Shown: positions 16,593-25,883 of the stretch, in pieces
Layout: each line of letters starts with the position of its first letter
Numbering within the stretch: the first letter of the stretch is position 1
Source of the DNA: Fervidibacter canadensis
Lineage (GTDB): Bacteria; Armatimonadota; Fervidibacteria; Fervidibacterales; Fervidibacteraceae
Reading direction: 5' to 3'
Assembly (NCBI GenBank): GCA_041446545.1
Contig: JBGOEJ010000016.1
Coordinates: 11,460 to 75,459, forward strand
DNA length: 64,000 bases
The notes under the pieces: model-generated
The model's input: only the letters and a program-made list of their open reading frames with translations
What the model was told of the DNA's origin: nothing
Databases searched by the model: none
Translations under genes and position numbers: made by a program

Positions 16593-17723
16593 CTAAGCCG
16601 TGTAGATGATGCGTTTGATCAGGTGCAGGACGGCGGCTTGGTCACCGCTTTGGCGGGCTTTTTCCAGTGCGTCCCGATGGGCATAGATGAGCAGGGCTTT
16701 CTTCATGGCGTTGCCGAAAAACTCCTTGCTCAGCCGCATGGCTTGCACTTGCTCCATGCGGTAGGTGAACTGGTCTTCGCCAAACCATCCGTCGTAGCCG
16801 ACATCTATGGCAGCGTAGCAAAAATCCACCAACCGCCAGACATCGCTGGTGCCCGCCACGCGGTCTTCATCGTTGCTGCGATATTTGGCGTCGTTCAAGT
16901 GGAAGTTGACGATAGGGACGCCGAAGCGTTTGAGCATGTAAAGTTGGGCGGCAGGTTCATCGCCATACATTTGCTCGTGCCCGTAGTCAATGGCGACGCC
17001 CATGTTCGTCCCGCCGCAAATGGCGTTCACCTCTTTGGCGACCAAGGCTGCCTTTGCCGTCGTGGAAGTCAGCATGTTGCCTTCCCTCGGTTCTTTCGGC
17101 TTGGCTTCCGTCCCGAACTTCAACCCTGCCGCCATCGCCTTTCGGTTGATTTCCACGCACGCTTCAATGAACAAGTCCAGTTGTCGCCCATAGTTGACCT
17201 CAAAGTTGTAGTCCCAGCCGTCCGCACCAGGCCAAAGGGCGACGCTGCTGCACCCGACCCGTTGAGCAATTTCTACGGCTTGCAAGCATTGCTCCAAAGC
17301 CCGTCGGCGGATGGCAGGGTCAGGATTTGTCACGCCTCCCAGCCGATAGCGGGAGTCCGTCCAGACATTGATGTTCATGTTCGTCGGCGTCACTTTGTAG
17401 TGGGCTAAGGCGTCTTTGACTTCGGCGATTTTGGCGTCATCTATTTGCCCGTTGGCATCCAAGAAAAGGACATCGTGGAACTCAATGCCCTCAATGCCCG
17501 CCCGAGCGACACGGGCGATTTGGTCAATGATGGTGTCACGGAAGTCAGGGCGGTGGCGGTTGTAGCCGAAGGGATTGAAGCGGTCGTAAAACTCGCCCGC
17601 ACACCAATGCCCCGCCGCAAACTTGATGCCAAATTCACGGAAGAAGGCATCCAAGCGGTCACCTTCCAAGTAGCCCGCATACTCTGTCGTCAACTTCGCC
17701 AGTTTCTCTGCCGTCACTTGCAT
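16593..17723 (-). CDS. Xylose-isomerase-like TIM barrel protein (sugar isomerase/epimerase)
   Basis: 376 residues. TIM-barrel sugar isomerase features: GIEGIEFHDV, CSSVALWPGADGWDYNFEVNYGRQLD, FGTEAKPKEPREG (metal-site Glu and Lys), MGVAIDYGHEQ (His), NFHLNDAKYRSNDED (Asp-Asp) and WFGEDQFTY (Glu). AGHWCAGEFYDRFNPFGYNRH is shared with xylose isomerase-like proteins of soil and thermophilic bacteria. Expected to interconvert an aldose/ketose with divalent metal; the substrate cannot be read from sequence. Start ATG at 17723 with GGAGGTGG ahead; a strong promoter is at 17764-17792. Confidence 0.8.
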   Translation of the reverse strand: MQVTAEKLAKLTTEYAGYLEGDRLDAFFREFGIKFAAGHWCAGEFYDRFNPFGYNRHRPDFRDTIIDQIARVARAGIEGIEFHDVLFLDANGQIDDAKIAEVKDALAHYKVTPTNMNINVWTDSRYRLGGVTNPDPAIRRRALEQCLQAVEIAQRVGCSSVALWPGADGWDYNFEVNYGRQLDLFIEACVEINRKAMAAGLKFGTEAKPKEPREGNMLTSTTAKAALVAKEVNAICGGTNMGVAIDYGHEQMYGDEPAAQLYMLKRFGVPIVNFHLNDAKYRSNDEDRVAGTSDVWRLVDFCYAAIDVGYDGWFGEDQFTYRMEQVQAMRLSKEFFGNAMKKALLIYAHRDALEKARQSGDQAAVLHLIKRIIYTA

Positions 17724-17763
17724 CCTAACCCACCTCCGCAGCGAGGAAGGATTTCCCACTTTG

Positions 17764-17792
17764 ACGATAGCAGAAAAGCCTAACCTTGTCAA
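17764..17792 (-). promoter_or_regulatory. Promoter of the xylose-isomerase-like gene
   Basis: Minus strand: TTGACA, 17 bases, TATCGT, with TGC directly before the -10 (extended -10). The leader to the ATG at 17723 would be about 35 bases. Best promoter match in the window; no operator seen. Confidence 0.6.
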
Positions 17793-17945
17793 CGGCGAAG
17801 GAGTGGCAAGGAGGAGCAAGCCGACGCTCCACCCGCCTCTCTGCAAACACTCTCATCGTCAGGTTGGCAAAATCTTAGTCGGCTTGGATGGGAAGTTGAA
17901 CGGAGGCTTCCTTAGGCTGCTCCGAAAGGGGCAGGTGACCTGAGA

Positions 17946-18881
17946 ATGGACTGGGAAACTCAATTGCGCCGCCTTTACGACGACTTAGAGCGGCTGAGCG
18001 CTTTGCCGACGATGCCCGAATTTCTGCGACGCTATTGGCTCATCGTGTTGAGCCACTTGGAGCGGTGCGAACATCAACCGCAACGATTGTTGCGGTTGTG
18101 CGAGGCGGTGCTGGCTTACGAGTTGTGGCACCACAAGGCAATGACGAAGTTGGCGCAATCGGCTGAGGCACAAATGCGCTATGTCGTGCCTCTGGGTTGG
18201 GAGTTGCGGTCGGGTCTGTTGAAACTTTTGCGGCTGCTGAACGGCTATCAACCCGTGACGACGGAAGAGAGAGTCGTTTGGGAGTTACTGCGGGCTTTCT
18301 GCCATTACCAGTTGGGCAACACCGAGCAAGTCATCCAAAGTCTGGAAGAAGCGTGGAAGCACGGGGCACAGTCGCCCTTTATCGCCTTCGCTCTGGGTTA
18401 CAACCGCTACCGCTGGGCGCTCACGGAATTTGCCCGCCTCAACCCGACAGGGCGGCAATTGGTCGTGACTGACCCAGAGGCTTTCCAACAGGCTTTGCGA
18501 CAGGCGGTCGCCGATTTTGAGCGAGGGCTTAACCTCTCTTCCGATACGGCGACGGAAGCCCTGTTGCATTTTTGGAAGGGCGTTGTCCATGAATTTCTCG
18601 GCGAACGAGAACAAGCCCAAGCCGCTTACGAGCGTGCCCGCACCTTAGACCCCGAAACCTATGGCGAGGAAGCCAAACAGCGCATGGAGAGGATGCAAGG
18701 CGAAGCGGCTATTTCTTCCCCACCCTCGGCGGAACTGTTGGAAGAACGCCACCGACCTGCCCGACCCATCTCGGAAGAAGAACTGGAAGGATGGCGCAAA
18801 ACGGTCATGGAAGTGGAAACGGTCGCCGATTTGCTCAAGCGGATGGGCGAGGGCAAACCACCAACCTCCGAGGGTAATTGA
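17946..18881 (+). CDS. Tetratricopeptide-repeat protein
   Basis: 311 residues, all helical. TPR-like helix pairs are visible at LLRAFCHYQLGNTEQVIQSLEEAWK and HFWKGVVHEFLGEREQAQAAYERARTLDPE. The rest is helical but diverged. A charged Pro-rich C-terminus ends it. Start ATG at 17946 has AGGTGACC ahead. It is divergent from the isomerase gene. Function is likely protein-protein interaction; no partner is indicated. Confidence 0.6.
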   Translation: MDWETQLRRLYDDLERLSALPTMPEFLRRYWLIVLSHLERCEHQPQRLLRLCEAVLAYELWHHKAMTKLAQSAEAQMRYVVPLGWELRSGLLKLLRLLNGYQPVTTEERVVWELLRAFCHYQLGNTEQVIQSLEEAWKHGAQSPFIAFALGYNRYRWALTEFARLNPTGRQLVVTDPEAFQQALRQAVADFERGLNLSSDTATEALLHFWKGVVHEFLGEREQAQAAYERARTLDPETYGEEAKQRMERMQGEAAISSPPSAELLEERHRPARPISEEELEGWRKTVMEVETVADLLKRMGEGKPPTSEGN

Positions 18882-18949
18882 CGCCCTTTGGTGCACTCCT
18901 TAAAATTGAGTGTGGACTTTAAAGCCGCAGGATTGGGAGGTGACCGACG

Positions 18950-19600
18950 ATGTTGCGGTCGTGGGTGATGACTTGCTTGGGTGTCGGGATGTTGCTGACG
19001 GTGGCGTTGGGACAAGGGAAAGCCCCCGCAAAGCCGACGACTTATCGCCCCTTGCCGCATGTCCTTGCGACGGTCGTTAAAGTGGACGCTTCCGCTCACA
19101 CCATCACCCTAAAAGGCACCTATCGGGGCAAAGAGCAGGAATGGACGCTGAAAGTCGCCAGCGATAGCAAGATGATGAAGGACGGCGAAGACGCCAAACT
19201 CACCGCCTTCAAAGAAGGCGAACAAGTGTTGGTCTCTTGGAAGCCGGGCATGAAAGAAATCCGTGCCCTCGCCGACCCCGTCACCTTCTTCGCCTTCCTG
19301 CGCTACCCAACCTTGAAGGGCAAAGTCAAAGCCTTTGACGCCGCCACCTTGACCCTCACTGTTGAAGCCGAAGGCAAAGAGCATAAGGTGACTTTGCCAG
19401 GGCGCGGTGTCTGTTGCTTCGTGGGAGGCAAAGGGCACAAAGGCAAGGAAGCCGCTTTGAAGGGTGGCGAGGAAGTCGTCATCGTCCTGCGCACGCCTGA
19501 CAGTGCGAGGGCGGTCTTTGACGCCGCTTCTTGGAAGGTCTACGGCGAGCAAGAATGGCAAGCATATCAGAAGCGGACGGGAGCAAAGAAAGGTGCTTAG
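18950..19600 (+). CDS. Secreted protein with two OB-like repeats
   Basis: 216 residues with a signal peptide (cleavage probably near VALG-QG). Two similar beta-rich modules follow: VKVDASAHTITLKG ... DSKMMKDGEDAKLTAFKEGEQVLVSW and VKAFDAATLTLTVEAEGKEHKVTL ... KEAALKGGEEVVIVLR. This DUF5666-like pattern is typical of small exported OB-fold repeats. Strong GGGAGGTG before the ATG. Unknown function, probably metal- or ligand-binding outside the cytoplasm. Confidence 0.55.
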   Translation: MLRSWVMTCLGVGMLLTVALGQGKAPAKPTTYRPLPHVLATVVKVDASAHTITLKGTYRGKEQEWTLKVASDSKMMKDGEDAKLTAFKEGEQVLVSWKPGMKEIRALADPVTFFAFLRYPTLKGKVKAFDAATLTLTVEAEGKEHKVTLPGRGVCCFVGGKGHKGKEAALKGGEEVVIVLRTPDSARAVFDAASWKVYGEQEWQAYQKRTGAKKGA

Positions 19601-19621
19601 AGTTCCACCAGAGAGGAGGCG

Positions 19622-21001
19622 GTGACGGTTGTGGCGCATCCTGAAGGGGCGCCGCGCCCAACTTTGACGGTGGCGGACGGGGTCGCTCTCATCGTCGGGG
19701 TCGTTATCGGTGCGGGCATCTTTAAAACACCGTCGTTAGTCGCCGCCAATACGGGCAATGAGGGTCTGTTTCTCCTTGCGTGGCTTTTGGGAGGGGCGGT
19801 TTCCCTCTTAGGGGCTCTTTGCTATGCTGAATTGGCGGCAACCTATCCTCATGCGGGCGGCGAATATCACTTTCTTTTGCGCACCTTCGGCAAAGACCTC
19901 GCTTTCCTTTTCGCTTGGGCGCGGGCGACCGTCATTCAGACGGGTTCTATCGCTATGCTGGCGTTTGTCTTCGGGGATTACGCTTCTCAATTGGTGCCCT
20001 TGGGTGACCGCTCCTCTGCCATCTACGCCATCGCCGCCGTTGTCCTTCTGACGGTGCTGAATGTGATGGGCGTGCAGCAGGGCAAGTGGACGCAGAACTT
20101 GCTGACGGCTGCCAAAGTCCTCGGCTTGCTCTTGGTCGGCATCGCCGGCTTGATGGCATCCCCCAGTGACCCGATGACAACGGCTGCTTCGTCTCTTTCC
20201 TCTCCCTCCTTTGGCTTGGCGATGATTTTCGTCCTGCTCACTTATGGCGGTTGGAACGAAGCAGCCTACATTTCGGCGGAGTTGCGAGATGTCCGACGCA
20301 ACATGACGAAGGCATTGCTTTTGGGCATCGGCGCTATCACCGCCATCTACTTGCTCGTCAACCTCGCTTACCTGAAAGGGTTGGGCATGGCGGGGATGGC
20401 GAAATCGTCGGCAGTCGCTGCCGACCTTTTGCGGACGACTTGGGGTGAGTGGGGGGCGAAATTTGTCAGCCTGCTCATCGCCATCTCTGCTCTCGGAGCG
20501 ACTAACGCCACTATCTTCACGGGCGCCCGCACTAATTACGCGTGGGGGCAAGACTTTGCCCCTTTGCGGTTTCTGGGCGTTTGGCACCCGAAAACAAACA
20601 CGCCCGTCAACGGGTTGATCGTGCAAGGGTTGATTGCTTTACTGTTAGCGGTTTTAGGGGCGGCGACAGGAGAAGGGTTTGAAGCGATGGTGGCTTACAC
20701 CTCGCCCGTCTTTTGGTTCTTCTTCCTGCTGACAGGGCTGACGCTCTTCATCTTTCGGGCGACCGACCCGCAAACGCCTCGTCCGTTTTTGGCGCCTTTT
20801 TATCCGCTGCCGCCCCTCATCTTTTGTGCCGTCGGCGTTTACATGCTCCATTCCAGCCTCGCTTATGCTGCCAGTGTGACGGTCGGGAACATGGTGAAAT
20901 TAGGCATCGCCGTTTTGCTCGTAGGCATTCCGCTGCTCCTTTGGACTCGCAAGGCAACGCTTGCCCAGACAGGAGAGCCGCCAAGGAAACCTGCGTCCTG
21001 A
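19622..21001 (+). CDS. APC-superfamily amino acid permease
   Basis: 459 residues with about 12 hydrophobic helices. The LTVADGVALIVGVVIGAGIFKTPSLVA start is the amino acid/polyamine/organocation signature (helix 1 with GxxIGAGIF), followed by YAELAATYPHAGGEYHFL. Ends with a short basic tail. Start GTG at 19622 (AGGAGG three bases ahead) or the next GTG at 19631 (twelve bases), both in frame. Probable proton- or Na-coupled uptake of an amino acid; substrate not determinable. Confidence 0.85.
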   Translation: MTVVAHPEGAPRPTLTVADGVALIVGVVIGAGIFKTPSLVAANTGNEGLFLLAWLLGGAVSLLGALCYAELAATYPHAGGEYHFLLRTFGKDLAFLFAWARATVIQTGSIAMLAFVFGDYASQLVPLGDRSSAIYAIAAVVLLTVLNVMGVQQGKWTQNLLTAAKVLGLLLVGIAGLMASPSDPMTTAASSLSSPSFGLAMIFVLLTYGGWNEAAYISAELRDVRRNMTKALLLGIGAITAIYLLVNLAYLKGLGMAGMAKSSAVAADLLRTTWGEWGAKFVSLLIAISALGATNATIFTGARTNYAWGQDFAPLRFLGVWHPKTNTPVNGLIVQGLIALLLAVLGAATGEGFEAMVAYTSPVFWFFFLLTGLTLFIFRATDPQTPRPFLAPFYPLPPLIFCAVGVYMLHSSLAYAASVTVGNMVKLGIAVLLVGIPLLLWTRKATLAQTGEPPRKPAS

Positions 21002-21169
21002 GCGATGTGCTCTTGGCATGTCGCAAAATGTGCATTAGCCGATGGGACGCTTTTGATTGGGGCATGCGTCCAAAAGAGGTGGAGCAACTTTCTTTGGCTC
21101 GTTGTCGGTTGGTGGCTGAAAGGCGTTGCCAACCGACGAGGGTGAAGAAGGGCAAGGAGGCGATGGTGC

Positions 21170-22303
21170 ATGCGCTCTCGGTGTTGGTTGTCAGGCGCTA
21201 TGGCGGTCGTCGTGGTGGGGCTGGGAATCGCTATGGCGGTTGGGTTGTTTGTCGGTCTCGCCGCTGTCCAGCAACGCCCTCCAGATGTCCCGTATGTGCC
21301 GACGCCTTACGAGGTCGTCCAGGAAATGCTTAAAGTGGCGCGTGTCGGACCTAAGGACATCGTTTACGACCTCGGTTGTGGTGACGGACGCATCGTCATC
21401 ACCGCTGTCAAAGAGTTCAAAGCGCAACGGGGCGTCGGCGTGGATATTGACCCCCAACGCATCCGCGAAAGTAATGAGAATGCCCAAAAAGCAGGCGCCA
21501 CCGACCGTGTGAAGTTCCTTCAGCAAGACCTCTTCCAGACCGATATCAGTGAGGCGACCGTCATCACCTTGTATTTGCTGCCGTCGGTGAATTTGCGACT
21601 GCGCCCCAAGTTGTTCCGTGAGTGCCGTCCTGGAACGCGCATCGTTTCCCACGACTTTGACATGGGCGAATGGGAAGCCGACCGAACCTTGCGGGTGCGA
21701 GGTCCTTACCGCGAGCACACCGTTTACTATTGGGTTCTTCCCGCAGGGGTGGCGGGCACTTGGCGGTGGAGCGTCTCAACGCCCAAGGGTGAGCGTCGTT
21801 ATACTCTCCGACTGCGCCAACGCTTTCAGAAAATCAGCGGCACCGTCGTCACTGACGGTGCGGAAACGAGCATCAGCGAGGCTCAGTTGAACGGCGATCA
21901 AATACGCTTCACGGTCGTCCGAGAAATTCAGGGGCAAAAGGTGACGATGCGCTTTAGCGGGCGGGTCAACGGCGACACGGTGCGCGGGAGCGCGGACATT
22001 CAAGGCGGTCCCTTCGCAGGCAAACGGGATTGGGTCGCTAAGCGTGACCCGGTAAATCTCTCAGGCACTTGGCGCTGGCAAGGTGGGGCTTTGCGCATAG
22101 AGCGGCGTAATGGGCAATGGGTCGCTACCCTCCTTCAAGGCAACCGTTCCCAACCCATCAGCGACTTTTATGTCTGGGGTGCTGGCATTTATTTCAGGCT
22201 CTCTGAGGGCACGGAAATCACCGCTGAGGGTGTCGTGGAGGGTGACCGCTTAACGGGCACTTGGAACGGAAAGCCTTGGACAGCCACCCGCACAAAAGGG
22301 TAG
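21170..22303 (+). CDS. SAM-dependent methyltransferase (FAM173-like) with beta-rich C-terminal extension
   Basis: 377 residues. After a hydrophobic N-terminal segment (~residues 10-32; membrane anchor or signal) comes YVPTPYEVVQEMLKVARV and the SAM site IVYDLGCGDGRIVITA, then GVDIDPQRI, and TLYLLPSVNLRLRPKLF followed by RIVSHDFDMGEW. That set matches the FAM173/KsMT lysine-methyltransferase-like family. From about residue 200 there are two beta-rich repeats each starting with GTWRW or LSGTWRW, an unusual addition. Whether the enzyme faces the cytoplasm depends on how the first helix inserts. Confidence 0.7.
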   Translation: MRSRCWLSGAMAVVVVGLGIAMAVGLFVGLAAVQQRPPDVPYVPTPYEVVQEMLKVARVGPKDIVYDLGCGDGRIVITAVKEFKAQRGVGVDIDPQRIRESNENAQKAGATDRVKFLQQDLFQTDISEATVITLYLLPSVNLRLRPKLFRECRPGTRIVSHDFDMGEWEADRTLRVRGPYREHTVYYWVLPAGVAGTWRWSVSTPKGERRYTLRLRQRFQKISGTVVTDGAETSISEAQLNGDQIRFTVVREIQGQKVTMRFSGRVNGDTVRGSADIQGGPFAGKRDWVAKRDPVNLSGTWRWQGGALRIERRNGQWVATLLQGNRSQPISDFYVWGAGIYFRLSEGTEITAEGVVEGDRLTGTWNGKPWTATRTKG

Positions 22304-22409
22304 GGCTCAATGTCGTGTCCCCCTTTCCAGAGCCATCCAGAACCCTATCGCCAAAGACGACCTTCTTGAGAGCGTCATTCGCTTTCGTGCCCCTTAGCAG
22401 GCATGGAAG

Positions 22410-24380
22410 ATGGTGACCGACATGACGCAGCGGGCAGCCCTTGCCCCTCCGGTGGCGGCACCAAGGGCGGCGCTCCCTTGGCGCTCGGTAGCGTTGGGGC
22501 TGTTGCTCCTTCTGCCCAATGCCTACTGGGTCACGATGATGGAGTTGGTGCGCTACGCCGGTCATCCCAGCAACATCGCTCCCTTCGCCAATGTCGTTTT
22601 CATCGTTCTCGTCCTTCTTTGCCTCAATCCCTTCCTTCGTGCCTTGCACCAGAAAATTGCCTTTCCTTGGCTGCAACCCTTCTCTCCGACGGAGTTGCTC
22701 ACCGTTTACCTCATCCTTTCCATCGGCACTGCTTGGGTCGGGCACGATAGCCTTCAGGTTTTGATGCCGCAAATCGTCTATCCCTTCCGCTATGCCTCTG
22801 CCGAGAACCGTTGGGACGAACTTTTCCTCCCCTTTTTGCCCAAGTGGCTCTATGTCAGTGACAAGACGGCGTTGCTCAACGCTTATGCGGGCGGTCATCG
22901 TTTTTGGGCGCCTGAAAATTTTCGCCCTTGGGTGTTGCCTTTACTGGGTTGGGGAAGTTTTTGCGTTGCGTTGAGTTTGCTGATGATTGGCTTGTGCCTT
23001 TTAGTGCGACGGCGCTGGATGGAAGAGGAGCGATTGACCTACCCCGTGCTTTATTTGCCCAAAGAAATCGCTCGCCCTGCCAGTGCCCTGTGGCGCTCAA
23101 CGCCCTTTTGGCTGGGCTTTTCCATCGCTGCTTTCATTGACTTGCTCAACGGCTTTGCGGCTTTGTATCCTTCCGTCCCCTCCATCAAAGTGCGGGTGTG
23201 GAACTACGACCCATTGTTGTCATCCCTGTTTGTCGGCTACCCCCTCCAAGCCTTGCAGGGAACGCGGATGAGTTTCTACCCTTTTGCCATTGGCTTGGGT
23301 TTGTTGCTCCCTCCCGACTTGCTGTTTTCCTGCTGGGTGTTTTATTGGCTGGAACGGATGCAGCGGTTAGTTGGGTTGATGGTCGGATGGACACAGTTGC
23401 CTGGTTATCCATGGACGAACTTCCAAGCCTTCGGTGGCTATGCGGGCATCGCTCTCTTTGCTCTCTGGGTTGCCCGCCGCTCTTTCTGGATGACCCTGAG
23501 ACGGGCTTTTGGAGGGCAAGACACAACGGAGCGGTGGGGCTTTCAGATGATGGTCATCGCTTTGCCCTTCCTACTGGGCTTCGCCCATGCGATAGGGATG
23601 AGCCTACCGATGGGCGTCCTCTTTTTCGCCCTTTACCTTTTGCTGCTGCTTTCCATCACCCGCATCCGCGCTGAATTGGGTCCGCCCGCCCATGACCTAC
23701 ACAATGCAGGACCCGACGAAATTCTGATCGCTTGGTTCGGACCGCAGGGGCTTCCCCAGCGGGATTTGATCGTGGCGAAGTTGTTTTATTGGTTCAACCG
23801 CGCCTACCGCAGTTTGCCCTGTCCCCATTACTTGGAAGGCTTGAAGGTGGCGAAAGACGAAGGTGTGCCCTTTCGGGCGATGACGGTGATCATGATCATC
23901 GCCAGTGCCGTCAGCATCGCAGCAGCGATGCTCGTGCACCTGCACTGCTTTTACGCTTACGGCATCACGGCAAAATTTGTCGGTCCTGCCATCACCGCCT
24001 TTGGGGGCGAACCTTTCTGGCGGTTGCAAAGTTTGTTGGCAGCGCCACCTCCTCCCAACCCTTATCCCGTTCGGGCAATCCTTGCGGGCACGCTCTTTAC
24101 TTTTGTCCTCATGAGCCTCAGAGCATCGTTTACTTGGTTTCCGTTGCATCCCGTCGGCTATGCCATCTCCACCAGTTGGAGCATGAATGTCTTGTGGATG
24201 CCCTTGTTCATCGCTTACTTGGCGAAGATGGGGGTATTGCGGATGGGTGGCTATCGGGCGTTTCGGCAAACGGCGTTGCCCCTCGGCATCGGGCTGGTTT
24301 TAGGGGAATGGACGGTCGGTAACCTTTGGCTGCTTTACGGCGTCCTTTGCGGCATCCCCACTTACGCCTTTTGGGTTTGA
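22410..24380 (+). CDS. Large polytopic membrane protein, DUF6785/DUF6784-like
   Basis: 656 residues with more than a dozen hydrophobic helices. Shared with the paralogue at 29471-31390: an early LPW...W / NAYWV helix, a T-AWVGHDSL segment, EEERLTYPV (EQERLSYPI in the paralogue), SLR/PP-HD or IGPPIHEF with IRAELGPP, and the YALAM/YAISTSWSMN-like end. These features are widespread in Armatimonadota and some Planctomycetes. No transport motif is recognised. Ends just before a Uma2 gene that has its own promoter. Confidence 0.65.
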   Translation: MVTDMTQRAALAPPVAAPRAALPWRSVALGLLLLLPNAYWVTMMELVRYAGHPSNIAPFANVVFIVLVLLCLNPFLRALHQKIAFPWLQPFSPTELLTVYLILSIGTAWVGHDSLQVLMPQIVYPFRYASAENRWDELFLPFLPKWLYVSDKTALLNAYAGGHRFWAPENFRPWVLPLLGWGSFCVALSLLMIGLCLLVRRRWMEEERLTYPVLYLPKEIARPASALWRSTPFWLGFSIAAFIDLLNGFAALYPSVPSIKVRVWNYDPLLSSLFVGYPLQALQGTRMSFYPFAIGLGLLLPPDLLFSCWVFYWLERMQRLVGLMVGWTQLPGYPWTNFQAFGGYAGIALFALWVARRSFWMTLRRAFGGQDTTERWGFQMMVIALPFLLGFAHAIGMSLPMGVLFFALYLLLLLSITRIRAELGPPAHDLHNAGPDEILIAWFGPQGLPQRDLIVAKLFYWFNRAYRSLPCPHYLEGLKVAKDEGVPFRAMTVIMIIASAVSIAAAMLVHLHCFYAYGITAKFVGPAITAFGGEPFWRLQSLLAAPPPPNPYPVRAILAGTLFTFVLMSLRASFTWFPLHPVGYAISTSWSMNVLWMPLFIAYLAKMGVLRMGGYRAFRQTALPLGIGLVLGEWTVGNLWLLYGVLCGIPTYAFWV

Positions 24381-24405
24381 AGCCGAGGTGTAGGCGTGAT
24401 ACAAT
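24377..24405 (+). promoter_or_regulatory. Probable promoter of Uma2 gene
   Basis: TTGAAG, 17 bases, TACAAT, with TGA directly ahead of the -10 (extended -10). It begins over the stop codon of the DUF6785 gene; the leader to the ATG at 24451 would be about 40 bases. Confidence 0.5.
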
Positions 24406-24450
24406 CTCAAGCGACGCCCATCAAAAAGTTCCCCAAAAGGGGTGATGGAA

Positions 24451-25020
24451 ATGGCGGAGACAAAGCAACGCCTCAAACGCCTCCCGATGAGCAAAGAAGA
24501 ATTTGCCAAACTCCCTGAAGGTCCCCCCTTCTACGACTACATCGGCGGGGAGGCGATTGAGGTGAACCGACCGACAGGAAAACACCAACGCATCGTCGTT
24601 TACATCGCCTTTGTCGTTGACCGCTTCCTTCGTTCCCACAACCTCGGTGTCGCCTACGCCGACATAGATGTCCTCTTACCGACGGGGACAATCGTCGGAC
24701 CTGACCTTGCTGTCTTGCTAACGGAGCATCTTGACCGTTACGATGAGGAAAAGGGCGACATTATTGGTGTTCCTGACCTGATCGCCGAAGTCCTTTCGCC
24801 CACAACGGCTGCCTATGACCGAGTAGAAAAACTCGGCGAGTATCACCGAGCCGGGGTGCCTTGGGTTTGGCTGATTGACCAAGAGAGCCTGACGATAGAG
24901 GAGTTTCAATGGACGCAGGACGGTTATTTGCTGGTGCAGGCGGTGAAGGGCGGAGAAACCTTCCGCCCAAAACTTTTCCCCGCCTTGGAAATCAACCTCA
25001 AAACCTTGCTGGGCGAGTAG
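24451..25020 (+). CDS. Uma2 family putative endonuclease
   Basis: About 189 residues. Pattern: YDYIGGEAIEV, YADIDVLLPTGTIVGPDLAVL, PDLIAEVLSPTTAAYDRVEKLGEYHRAGVPWVWLID, the Uma2 core with Asp, Glu and Lys of a PD-(D/E)xK-like site. Start ATG at 24451 with AAAAGGGG at good spacing; the frame also reads back to a GTG at 24442. Own promoter upstream and a strong terminator downstream, so it is a single-gene transcript. Role of the family is unknown. Confidence 0.8.
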   Translation: MAETKQRLKRLPMSKEEFAKLPEGPPFYDYIGGEAIEVNRPTGKHQRIVVYIAFVVDRFLRSHNLGVAYADIDVLLPTGTIVGPDLAVLLTEHLDRYDEEKGDIIGVPDLIAEVLSPTTAAYDRVEKLGEYHRAGVPWVWLIDQESLTIEEFQWTQDGYLLVQAVKGGETFRPKLFPALEINLKTLLGE

Positions 25021-25035
25021 GAGTTCAAAAAGAAA

Positions 25036-25070
25036 CAGGACGGGTCGCCAACCCGTCCTGCCTTTTGTTT
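25036..25070. terminator. Bidirectional intrinsic terminator
   Basis: CAGGACGGGT-CGCCA-ACCCGTCCTG: a perfect ten-base-pair stem with a five-base loop, followed on the plus strand by CCTTTTGTTT and preceded by AAAAAGAAA (a T-run on the minus strand). It lies between the convergent Uma2 gene and the minus-strand pilin-like gene, and can stop transcription from both. Confidence 0.85.
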
Positions 25071-25090
25071 CCTTGCCAGTGTGCTGTGGT

Positions 25091-25852
25091 TCACTCTGTC
25101 TCGTAGTTGTCGTTACAACTCAGGTCGTAGGGGTGATTGACTTCCTGACCATCAGGGAACCAGGTGTAGCCACGCACCGTTTGCGTCGGCTTGAGCCATT
25201 TGACATGGGAGTCAGCGAAGATGTAAATTTTCCCGCCCAAATGCCATTGTCGGTCCTTTCGTCACCACCAATTGCACCAAGTTCCCGCATCAGGACAGGG
25301 GATACCAGGCTCGCCAACCATAATGAGACTCGCAGGACGCTGTATCTCAGGCAATTTTCTCGGTTCCCCGCAAAAGGCTGACCCGTTGTAGTGGTATTCC
25401 AGCGGCACCCATCGCCCACCTGTCATTTGCCGCAATGGCCAACGAAGCGGGTCACTACTATGGAAGATATGTGAGCCACAACAGCCACTCTGCTGAGGAC
25501 TGGCTTGATGACCCCCCTCTTCGTTGTTCACGACATTTTGAGTCGGGCAGTCCCAGATTTGCCAATTGCGGATATAGGGTTGTGTAATCATCCGCCAACT
25601 GTAGTAGGGCTCTTGTTGAGGCGCCCAACAGGGACGCCCGATGCCGACCCGAACGAAGGGGAACCGTTCATCATAATCTTGCGTGTATTGTGCCAGCGAC
25701 ATCGCTAAGTTCCTAAGGTTGCTGGTACATTGAGCCTGTCTTGCCTTCTCGCGAGCCTGGCTGAACACAGGGAACAGAATTGCCGCCAGGATCGCGATGA
25801 TCGCAATCACAACGAGCAACTCAATGAGCGTAAAGCCATGACGCCTCATCAC
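25091..25852 (-). pseudogene. DUF1559-type pilin-like gene with an in-frame TGA
   Basis: From 25852 the frame codes MMRRHGFTLIELLVVIAII, a type IV prepilin-type cleavage/methylation signal and N-terminal helix, then a globular part ending CNWW at a TGA (25262-25264). The same frame continues without a shift for 56 more codons and codes the conserved C-terminal region (WHLGGKIYIFADSHVKWLKP ... GYTWFPDG), with a natural TGA at 25091. So one nonsense codon separates the family's N- and C-terminal parts. Other genes here use TGA as a normal stop. Explanations: sequencing error, a recent pseudogene or readthrough. Shorter CDS would be 25262-25852. Confidence 0.75.
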
Positions 25853-25883
25853 CGAACACCTCCCCTCGGTTTTTCGGCAAAGT

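Noticed and set aside
16422..17408. A 328-residue plus-strand frame
   Set aside because: It runs against the xylose-isomerase-like gene, whose motifs are clear; it lacks a ribosome site and domain signs.
18842..18910. Terminator after the TPR gene
   Set aside because: A weak stem (AGGGT...GCCCT, TTGGTG) exists but no T-run follows.
25262..25264. TGA as selenocysteine
   Set aside because: The position is next to Trp codons in a pilin-like protein with no redox role; no SECIS-like hairpin is seen directly after it and TGA is a normal stop for many genes here.
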